From an uncultured Oscillospiraceae bacterium (GTDB taxonomy: Bacteria > Bacillota > Clostridia > Oscillospirales > Oscillospiraceae), in NCBI GenBank assembly GCA_944385305.1, contig CALWWS010000066.1:1-11913 (forward strand): 11,913 nucleotides of DNA, written 5' to 3'. The notes beneath the pieces are model-generated. The model did no database searches and had not been told where the DNA came from. It saw only the letters and a program-made list of their open reading frames with translations. Both the position numbers and the translations under genes were made by a program. Shown here one piece after another: positions 6,720-11,913 of this stretch; position 1 is the first letter of the stretch, and every line of letters starts with the position of its first letter.

Positions 6720-6734
6720 GCTTTCGAGCCGCCG

Positions 6735-6911
6735 TTACAGCCCCATCACGTCGGTCAGATCGTCCTTCATCCGCTCCAGCCGCCGGGCCGCCCGGTGAGC
6801 GGCCTTCTGCATGTCCATTTTCCCCTTGGGCTTGGCAGCTACCGCCATACCGATGGCCGCGCCGGCCAGGATACCAAGGCCCATACCCTCCAAAAACGCG
6901 TGCTTTGTCAT
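6735..6911 (-). CDS. Small 58-residue protein with glycine-zipper hydrophobic segment
   Basis: The ATG at 6911 is preceded by a strong AAAGGAGGAGG site and the frame ends with TAA at 6735. The product begins MTKHAFLEG and has a small-residue-rich hydrophobic stretch (about 9-26, GMGLGILAGAAIGMAVAA) in which Gly/Ala recur every three to four residues. A basic, amphipathic tail follows, about 27-58 (KPKGKMDMQKAAHRAARRLERMKDDLTDVMGL). This layout resembles short YtxH-type or other glycine-zipper proteins that associate with membranes, with the tail forming a helix or coiled coil. I know no defined function. A downstream hairpin at 6695-6719 and an independent mocR promoter suggest a separate small transcript. 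I found no convincing promoter between 6912 and 6970. Confidence 0.75.
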   Translation of the reverse strand: MTKHAFLEGMGLGILAGAAIGMAVAAKPKGKMDMQKAAHRAARRLERMKDDLTDVMGL

Positions 6912-6969
6912 GTTTGCCTCCTCCTTTCAGGGCTTAGCTGTATTGTTCCCGGAAATGAGGAAAAATCCG

Positions 6970-6998
6970 TTGCTAAATAATGCGATTTCCGCTATAAT
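6970..6998 (+). promoter_or_regulatory. Sigma-A promoter of the pyr operon
   Basis: TTGCTA (6970-6975), a 17-nt spacer and a perfect TATAAT (6993-6998). A start near 7005 would leave a leader of about 80 nt before the pyrC GTG. This is the only strong promoter seen for the whole pyrC-to-phosphatase gene cluster. Confidence 0.82.
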
Positions 6999-7043
6999 AA
7001 GAAAAAGAATTGAGACGGCATTTGAAGGAGGGGCGGAGGTAAA

Positions 7044-7078
7044 CCTTTGGCCCTTTTTTGCTGCGCACCTGGGAAAGG
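7044..7078 (+). promoter_or_regulatory. Possible RNA hairpin masking the pyrC ribosome binding site
   Basis: CCTTT (7044-7048) can pair with AAAGG (7074-7078), and CCC (7051-7053) with GGG (7071-7073). This leaves a two-base GG bulge and a 17-nt U-rich loop. The 3' arm is part of the AAAGGAG ribosome binding site of pyrC, and the 5' arm overlaps the start of the possible leader ORF. Eight pairs with a bulge is only moderately stable. Confidence 0.3.
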
Positions 7079-7091
7079 AGTGTTCGCGTGA
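7047..7091 (+). CDS. Possible 14-codon leader peptide ORF upstream of pyrC
   Basis: A TTG at 7047 lies six bases after GGAGGT (7035-7040), a full ribosome binding site with no other obvious start to serve. The frame reads MALFCCAPGKGVFA and stops with TGA at 7089-7091, which overlaps the pyrC GTG start (7088-7090). A good site followed by a stop-start overlap suggests a translated leader coupled to pyrC. Against this, the start is TTG, the ORF is very short, and the upstream purine run could simply be an accessory binding region. What is seen is the site and frame; the regulatory role is inference. Confidence 0.35.
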   Translation: MALFCCAPGKGVFA

Positions 7092-8383
7092 GGCTGCTTA
7101 TTCGCCAAGGACGGCTGGTAGATCCCGTGGGCGGGATCGGCGGCGTAATGGATATTTTGATGGAAGATGGAAAAGTGGCGGTCATCGGCAGCAACATCTG
7201 CCAGCCGGACGCCCAGGAGATTGACGCCCGGGGCCTGGTGGTGTGCGCCGGACTGGTGGATATGCATGTACACCTGCGGGAGCCGGGCTTTGAGCACAAG
7301 GAGACCATCCGCACCGGGGCCCTGGCGGCGGCCCACGGCGGGTTTACCTCCATTGCCTGTATGCCCAATACCCGCCCGGCCACCGACTGCCCGGAGCAGA
7401 TTGACTATGTGAAGGAAAAGGCACGGCAGGCCTGTGGGGTTCACGTCTGGCCCATCGGGGCGGTGACCCGGGGAGAGAAGGGGGAGGAGCTCACCGACTT
7501 CGAGGCCCTCAAGCAGGCCGGCGCAGTGGCCCTGTCCGACGACGGCATGCCCATCCAGAACGCCAACATCATGCGGGACGGGCTGATTCTGGCCCACCGC
7601 CAGGGGCTGACGGTGCTCTCCCACTGCGAGGACGCCAACATGGTGATGAACTACGCGGTGAACGAGGGCCGGGTCTCCCGGCAGCTGCGCCTGCCCGGCC
7701 GGCCGGCCATCGCCGAGGAGATCATGGTGGCACGGGACGCCATGCTGGCTGAGGAGACGGGGGCGGCGGTGCATATCTGCCACATCTCCACCGCCAAGTC
7801 GGTGGGCCTGGTGCGCCGGTACAAGCGAAAGGGCGTGCAGATCACCTGCGAGACCTGCCCCCAGTACTTTACCCTCACCGAGGAGGAGATCCTTACCCAG
7901 GGCACCATGGCCCGGGTCAACCCGCCCCTGCGCACCCGGGCGGATGTGGAGGCCATTATCGAGGGGCTCAAGGACGGCACCATCGACGCCATCGCCACCG
8001 ACCACGCCCCCCACGCCTCTGCCGAGAAGGCCCGGCCCCTTACCGAGGCCCCCAGCGGCATGGTGGGGCTGGAGACCGCCCTGGCGGTCACCCTCACCGC
8101 CCTCTACCACAGCGGGGAGATGGCCCTGTCCGACATTCTGCGCAAGATGACCATCAACCCCGCCTGCATCCTCCGCCTGCCTACCAAGGGCAGACTGTCC
8201 ATCGGATCGGACGGCGACGTGGTGATTTTTGACCCCGACCAGGAGTGGACGGTGGACCCCAATGAGTTCTACTCCATGGGGCGCAACACCCCCTTTGCCG
8301 GTCGGAAGGTAAAAGGAAAAGTCAAATACACGGTGGTGGACGGCAAGATTGTCTACCAGGAAGGAGCTTCTCATGTCCTTTGA
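7088..8383 (+). CDS. pyrC: Dihydroorotase, class I
   Basis: This is the third step of UMP synthesis: reversible cyclisation of N-carbamoyl-aspartate to dihydroorotate, in the cytoplasm. The 431-residue product is the length of class I (Bacillus-like) enzymes. The amidohydrolase metal motif DMHVHLREPG (residues 58-67; His60 and His62) is followed by substrate-binding NTRP (94-97), DDG with bridging Asp152, HCED (His179), HIS (His232) and TDHAPH (304-309) with the catalytic Asp305. All active-site residues are present. In the class I enzyme Asp152 takes the place of a carboxylated lysine. The start is GTG at 7088, seven bases after AAAGGAG. A TTG at 7058 in the same frame has no properly spaced site and would add ten unconserved residues. 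It overlaps pyrF by 11 nt. A possible regulatory leader precedes it. Confidence 0.96.
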   Translation: MRLLIRQGRLVDPVGGIGGVMDILMEDGKVAVIGSNICQPDAQEIDARGLVVCAGLVDMHVHLREPGFEHKETIRTGALAAAHGGFTSIACMPNTRPATDCPEQIDYVKEKARQACGVHVWPIGAVTRGEKGEELTDFEALKQAGAVALSDDGMPIQNANIMRDGLILAHRQGLTVLSHCEDANMVMNYAVNEGRVSRQLRLPGRPAIAEEIMVARDAMLAEETGAAVHICHISTAKSVGLVRRYKRKGVQITCETCPQYFTLTEEEILTQGTMARVNPPLRTRADVEAIIEGLKDGTIDAIATDHAPHASAEKARPLTEAPSGMVGLETALAVTLTALYHSGEMALSDILRKMTINPACILRLPTKGRLSIGSDGDVVIFDPDQEWTVDPNEFYSMGRNTPFAGRKVKGKVKYTVVDGKIVYQEGASHVL

Positions 8384-9296
8384 TGTCTTACAGGATAAGA
8401 TCCGCGCCATGAAAAACCCCACGGTGGCGGGGCTGGACCCCAAGCCGGAGTATGTGCCCCCCCATATTTTGAACGCCTGCCTGGAGGAGTACGGCCAGAC
8501 CCTCCAGGCCGCCGCCGAGGCCATCTACCGCTTCAACTGCGGGCTGATGGACGCCATGTGCGACATCGTCCCCGCGGTCAAGCCCCAGAGCGCCTATTAC
8601 GAGCGGCTGGGCTGGCGCGGTATGGAGGTGCTGGAGCGCACCATCGCCTACGCCAAGCAGAAGGGCTACTTTGTCATTGCCGACGTGAAGCGGGGAGACA
8701 TTGGCTCCACCGCCCAGGCGTACAGCGAGGCCTGGCTGGGCAGAACCAAAGTGGGAGATACGGAGATCGCCTCCTTTGACGCCGACTGTGTCACCATCAA
8801 CGGCTACATGGGCTCTGACGCCATCAACCCCTTTATCAACACCTGCAAGGAGCTGGACAAGTGCCTGTTTGTGCTGGTCAAGACCTCCAACCCCAGCTCG
8901 GGGGAGCTGCAGGACATGGTGGCGGGGGATCGGCTGGTCTACAAGGTAATGGGGGATCTCACCCAGCGCCTGGGCAAGGACACCGCGGGCAAGCACGGCT
9001 TCAACCTCACCGGCGCGGTGGTGGGAGCCACCTACCCCTCCGACCTGCGGGAGCTGCGCCGCCGCCTGGAGCACACCTTCTTCCTGGTGCCCGGCTACGG
9101 CGCCCAGGGCGGCACCGCCGAGGATGTGCAGTACGCCTTCAACAAGTACGGCCACGGGGCCATTGTCAACTCCTCCCGGGGCATCATGTGCGCCTGGCAG
9201 AAGACCGGGGCGGAGGGGAAGGACTACCAGCAGGCCGCCCGGGACGCCGCCCTCGCCATGCGGGATGATATCAGGCAGTACGTCACTATTGTGTAA
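8373..9296 (+). CDS. pyrF: Orotidine-5'-phosphate decarboxylase, group 2
   Basis: Catalyses the last step of UMP synthesis, decarboxylation of OMP to UMP. At 307 residues it is longer than the 230-240-residue group 1 enzymes and fits the group 2 (TIGR02127-type) subfamily. GLDPKPEYV at 20-28 starts the barrel. The catalytic tetrad-like motif ADVKRGDIGSTAQAYS (about 103-118) holds Asp104, Lys106 and Asp109. FVLVKTSNPSS and the phosphate-binding PGYGAQGG follow, and IVNSSRGI near the C-terminus completes the phosphate site. The ATG at 8373 is six bases after AAGGAG. An earlier in-frame ATG at 8349 is rejected because it lacks a site and lies deeper inside pyrC. The 11-nt overlap with pyrC suggests coupled translation. 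Confidence 0.96.
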   Translation: MSFDVLQDKIRAMKNPTVAGLDPKPEYVPPHILNACLEEYGQTLQAAAEAIYRFNCGLMDAMCDIVPAVKPQSAYYERLGWRGMEVLERTIAYAKQKGYFVIADVKRGDIGSTAQAYSEAWLGRTKVGDTEIASFDADCVTINGYMGSDAINPFINTCKELDKCLFVLVKTSNPSSGELQDMVAGDRLVYKVMGDLTQRLGKDTAGKHGFNLTGAVVGATYPSDLRELRRRLEHTFFLVPGYGAQGGTAEDVQYAFNKYGHGAIVNSSRGIMCAWQKTGAEGKDYQQAARDAALAMRDDIRQYVTIV

Positions 9297-9313
9297 ATAA
9301 AGGAGCGATTGCA

Positions 9314-10084
9314 TTGCCAATCCAACAGATCTGTACCATCGCCGCGGTGACCAAGCTCAACCCCTACGCCTACCACTTTGTGCTGGAGGCCGGAAAAATG
9401 GGCTCGCTCATCCGGGCGGGACAATTTCTGCATATCAAGTGCGGCGACAGCCGCCTGCTGCGCCGCCCTATCTCCATCTGTCAGTGGCAGGAGGACGAGC
9501 CGGAGGATCTGGTGAGCATCGTCTTTGAGGTGCGGGGCGAGGGAACCCAGTGGCTGGCGGAGCGTGAGGAGGGGGAGAAGCTGGATGTGCTGGGCCCCCT
9601 GGGTGACGGCTTTTCCATCCGGCCGGAGGGCCGGTACCTGCTGGTGGGGGGCGGCATCGGCGTGCCCCCCCTGGTGAGCTGCGCCACCCCGGGCAGCACC
9701 GCCGTGCTGGGCTTCCGCAGCGCCGACCGGGCCATGCCCCTTCTGGTGGACAGGCTGAAGGAGAAGGGCTGCGGGGCGTACATTACCAGTGACGACGGCA
9801 CCATCGGCGCCCACGGCTTTGTGGACGCACAGATGCGCGCGGTGCTGGAGCAGGACCAGGCCTATGATGCCGTGCTGGCCTGCGGCCCCAAGCCTATGCT
9901 GCGCAGCGTGGTAAAGGCGGCGGAGGCCTTCGGTCTGCCCTGCCAGGTGTCCATGGAGGAGCGGATGGCCTGCGGTGTGGGGGCCTGTCTGGGCTGCGCG
10001 GTGCGCATGGCGGACGGAAGCATGAAGCATGTGTGCAAGGACGGCCCTGTTTTCCCCGCGGAGGAGGTGGACTGGGATGCCTGA
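9314..10084 (+). CDS. pyrK: Dihydroorotate dehydrogenase B, FAD/[2Fe-2S] electron transfer subunit
   Basis: PyrK passes electrons from PyrD's FMN through its FeS cluster and FAD to NAD+, so the enzyme works without quinone in an anaerobe. The 256-residue product has an N-terminal FAD-binding barrel with RRPISI (50-55), the nucleotide-binding loop GGGIGVPP (112-119) and a C-terminal cluster motif. Its cysteines at 220, 225, 228 and 241 (CGVGACLGC...C) are the four expected [2Fe-2S] ligands. The start is TTG at 9314, eight bases after AAAGGAG (9299-9305); no better ATG exists in the N-terminal region. It follows pyrF by 17 nt and overlaps pyrD by 8 nt, fitting equal expression of the two subunits of the heterotetramer. 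Confidence 0.95.
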   Translation: MPIQQICTIAAVTKLNPYAYHFVLEAGKMGSLIRAGQFLHIKCGDSRLLRRPISICQWQEDEPEDLVSIVFEVRGEGTQWLAEREEGEKLDVLGPLGDGFSIRPEGRYLLVGGGIGVPPLVSCATPGSTAVLGFRSADRAMPLLVDRLKEKGCGAYITSDDGTIGAHGFVDAQMRAVLEQDQAYDAVLACGPKPMLRSVVKAAEAFGLPCQVSMEERMACGVGACLGCAVRMADGSMKHVCKDGPVFPAEEVDWDA

Positions 10085-11015
10085 TCAAGTGAAAAGCCCG
10101 GTGGATCAGTCGGTAACCCTGGCGGGGGTGCGGATGAAAAACCCGGTGGTGGTGGCCTCGGGCACCTTCGGCTTCGGCCGGGAGTACGGGGAGTTTTACA
10201 ACCTGGAGGAGCTGGGGGGCATTTGCTGTAAGGGCCTTACGCCTGCCAGACGGGAGGGCAATCCGCCTCCCCGCATTGCGGAGACTCCCATGGGCATTCT
10301 CAACTCCGTGGGTCTGCAGAACCCCGGGGTGGACGCCTTCATCGCCCAGGAGCTGCCTGAACTGAAAAAGCACGACCTGGCCATTATTGCCAACATCTCG
10401 GGCAACACCCCGGAGGAGTACGGCGAGATGTGCGAGAAGCTGTCCCAGGCCGGGGTGGACATGATTGAGGTCAACATCTCCTGCCCCAATGTGAAGGCGG
10501 GGGGCCTGGCCTACGGCACCCGGCCGGAGCTGGCCGCCGAGGTCACCCAGATCGCCAAGCGCCACGCCACTGTACCGGTGATGGTGAAGCTCTCCCCCAA
10601 TGTCACCGATATTACGGAGATCGCCCGGGCGGTGGAGGGGGCAGGGGCGGACGCCCTGTCCCTCATCAACACCCTGCGGGGGATGCGCATTGACATCAAC
10701 ACACGCCGCCCGGTGCTCCACATGAATACCGGCGGCCTGTCCGGCCCCGCCGTGCTGCCTGTTGCGGTGCGCATGGTGTGGGAGGTGGCAAACGCCGTGT
10801 CCATCCCCATTCTGGGCATGGGCGGTGTGGCCAAGGGGGAGGACGCCGCCCAGCTGATGATGGCCGGAGCCTGTGCCGTGGCGGTGGGTACCGCCTGCTT
10901 CGCCGACCCCTACGCCCCCCTGAAGGTGCGGGACGAGCTGGCCGAAATTGCCTGCCGGTTGGGGCATGAAAGGGTATCTGACCTTACAGGTACGGTACAG
11001 CCATGGGGGAATTGA
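10077..11015 (+). CDS. pyrD: Dihydroorotate dehydrogenase, class 1B catalytic subunit
   Basis: Oxidises dihydroorotate to orotate on FMN and hands electrons to PyrK. The product is 312 residues, normal for class 1B. The FMN barrel shows ASGTFGFG (27-34), CCKGLTP, the substrate loop NSVGLQNPG, and NISCPNVKAGG with catalytic Cys136 in the position of the class 1 base. MVKLSPN, then INTLRG and GMGGV...A...AVGTA (the FMN phosphate site), follow. No N-terminal membrane segment is present, so it is not the quinone-linked class 2 enzyme. The ATG at 10077 has AGGAGGT about eight bases upstream, within the end of pyrK. The in-frame ATG at 10029 is rejected as it lies deep in pyrK. The next gene starts 1 nt after the TGA. 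Confidence 0.96.
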   Translation: MPDQVKSPVDQSVTLAGVRMKNPVVVASGTFGFGREYGEFYNLEELGGICCKGLTPARREGNPPPRIAETPMGILNSVGLQNPGVDAFIAQELPELKKHDLAIIANISGNTPEEYGEMCEKLSQAGVDMIEVNISCPNVKAGGLAYGTRPELAAEVTQIAKRHATVPVMVKLSPNVTDITEIARAVEGAGADALSLINTLRGMRIDINTRRPVLHMNTGGLSGPAVLPVAVRMVWEVANAVSIPILGMGGVAKGEDAAQLMMAGACAVAVGTACFADPYAPLKVRDELAEIACRLGHERVSDLTGTVQPWGN

Positions 11016-11016
11016 G

Positions 11017-11913
11017 ATGACACGGATTTATGTGATCCGCCATGCGGAGGCGGAGGGGAATCTCTACCGCCGGGTGCATGGGTGGTACAACAGCCTGATT
11101 ACCGACAACGGCTACCGCCAGATTGCGGCCCTGGAAAACCGCTTTCACAAGGAGAAGATTGACGCGGTCTACTCCAGCGACCTTTTCCGCACCATGACCA
11201 CCGCCCAGGCCATCTGCCGGCCCCACAATTTGCCCCTGCACACCCGCAGCGATCTGCGGGAGATCGGCGTGGGTGTGTGGGAGGACAACACCTGGGGCTA
11301 CCTGGAGCGCCACTGCGCCACCTCCCTCATCCTCTTTAACCACAGCTCACCCGACTTCCATGTGGAGGGGGGCGAGACCTTCGCCCAGGTACAGGCCCGT
11401 CTGAAAAACGCCATCCTGGACATTGCCCGGCAGCACCCGGATCAGACGGTGGCGGTGTTCTGCCACGGCATGGCCATCCGCTGCCTCCAGGGCATCCTGC
11501 GGGGTCTGGGTCCCGGGCAGCTGGACGGGTTGGGCCACAGCGACAACACCGGGGTTACCTGCCTGGAGGTGGAGGGGGAGAGGGTGTATATCGTCTTTGA
11601 GAACGATCACTCCCACCTCCCGGAGGAGATCTCCACCCTGGCCCGCCAGCGGTGGTGGAAGCAGAAGGACGGCTGCAGTGCCGACGCCAACCTGTGGTTC
11701 CGTCCTCTGGATATGGAGACCGAGGCGGACTTCTACCGCACCGCCCGCCACGAGGCCTGGGTGGATATCCACGGCCCCGAGATCCCCTTTGACGGGGACG
11801 GCTTTTTGGCGGAGGCCCGGCGCTGCTGGGAGCACGACCGCAGCTCGGTGGTGTGCGCCATGCGGCGGGATGAGCGGGTTGGGGGGCTCCAGATGGATCG
11901 GGAGCGGCTGGCC
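11017..11913 (+). CDS. Histidine phosphatase fused to GNAT acetyltransferase domain (3'-truncated by window edge)
   Basis: The frame is open from ATG 11017 to the window end, giving 299 residues with the C-terminus outside. Residues 1-200 are a histidine phosphatase (phosphoglycerate-mutase-like) domain. It has VIRHAE (Arg8, nucleophile His9), YSSDLFRT with Arg58, acid Glu82 in LREIGVGVWE, and FCHGMAIR with His150. The complete catalytic set is present, with RHA in place of the common RHG. From about residue 227 (LWFRPLDMETEADFYRTARHEAWVDIHG) a second domain begins that looks like the start of a GNAT N-acetyltransferase. The acetyl-CoA motif would lie outside or at the edge. Phosphatase-GNAT fusions are known in Clostridia but no substrate is established. 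The start is 1 nt after the pyrD stop, with a weak GGGGGA site, so it is probably co-transcribed and coupled with the pyr genes. Confidence 0.88.
   Translation, partial: MTRIYVIRHAEAEGNLYRRVHGWYNSLITDNGYRQIAALENRFHKEKIDAVYSSDLFRTMTTAQAICRPHNLPLHTRSDLREIGVGVWEDNTWGYLERHCATSLILFNHSSPDFHVEGGETFAQVQARLKNAILDIARQHPDQTVAVFCHGMAIRCLQGILRGLGPGQLDGLGHSDNTGVTCLEVEGERVYIVFENDHSHLPEEISTLARQRWWKQKDGCSADANLWFRPLDMETEADFYRTARHEAWVDIHGPEIPFDGDGFLAEARRCWEHDRSSVVCAMRRDERVGGLQMDRERLA

Noticed and set aside
6999..7087. A PyrR-type attenuator or intrinsic terminator in the pyr leader
   Set aside because: The T6 run at 7054-7059 is not preceded by a stable hairpin, and I do not see the conserved PyrR-binding loop. 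Only the weaker ribosome-binding-site hairpin is offered.
6992..8524. A 510-codon open frame on the minus strand over pyrC
   Set aside because: It is an antisense shadow of the GC-rich pyrC gene. Its composition is His/Gly/Val/Leu-rich with no recognisable domain, and pyrC has all its catalytic motifs on the other strand.
8388..10967. Long minus-strand open frames opposite pyrF, pyrK and pyrD (8388-9320, 9224-10030, 9894-10967)
   Set aside because: All mirror well-identified pyr genes, are rich in His, Gly, Ala and Pro, and overlap each other. They are codon-bias shadows.

Overview
The window looks like chromosomal DNA of a GC-rich, Gram-positive Clostridia member, most likely of the Oscillospiraceae (Flavonifractor/Lawsonibacter/Oscillibacter-like). 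This rests on GC-rich codon use, strong AGGAGG-type ribosome binding sites, sigma-A-type promoters with 17-bp spacers, a CCA-encoding tRNA gene, an ECF sigma/membrane-protein pair, and a class 1B (PyrK-dependent) dihydroorotate dehydrogenase. The taxonomic placement is inference; no marker gene in the window settles it. I see no insertion sequence, phage gene, CRISPR array or plasmid function.

Layout. Bases 1-732 (+) hold the 3' part of a very cysteine-rich protein of unknown function. It converges on a two-gene minus-strand operon (2189 down to 813) of two integral membrane proteins: a YhhN-like protein and a TIGR01906/DUF1461 protein. A shared hairpin (777-808) lies between the converging genes. 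A tRNA-Leu(CAG) follows at 2380-2467 with a textbook promoter and an almost loopless terminator. Next come an ECF sigma factor (2629-3186) and an overlapping single-pass membrane protein, probably its anti-sigma factor (3183-4106). These converge on a minus-strand group: a sugar-phosphate-type nucleotidyltransferase (5128-4199), a MocR/PdxR-type GntR-aminotransferase regulator (6634-5237) and a 58-residue glycine-zipper protein (6911-6735).

From a strong promoter at 6970-6998 the plus strand carries a compact pyrimidine operon, pyrC-pyrF-pyrK-pyrD. It is followed 1 nt later by a histidine phosphatase fused to a GNAT acetyltransferase domain, which runs off the right edge. The genes overlap or nearly touch, so translational coupling is likely. 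Together they encode dihydroorotase, NAD-dependent dihydroorotate dehydrogenase (PyrD plus PyrK) and OMP decarboxylase. Aspartate carbamoyltransferase (pyrB) and orotate phosphoribosyltransferase (pyrE) are not in the window.

Most of the window is ordinary housekeeping sequence. The least ordinary observation is a possible 14-codon leader ORF ahead of pyrC. It has its own good ribosome binding site, its stop codon overlaps the pyrC GTG start, and a possible hairpin would mask the pyrC ribosome binding site. The cysteine-rich protein, the ectodomain of the anti-sigma candidate and the phosphatase-acetyltransferase fusion are the genes whose functions are least clear.
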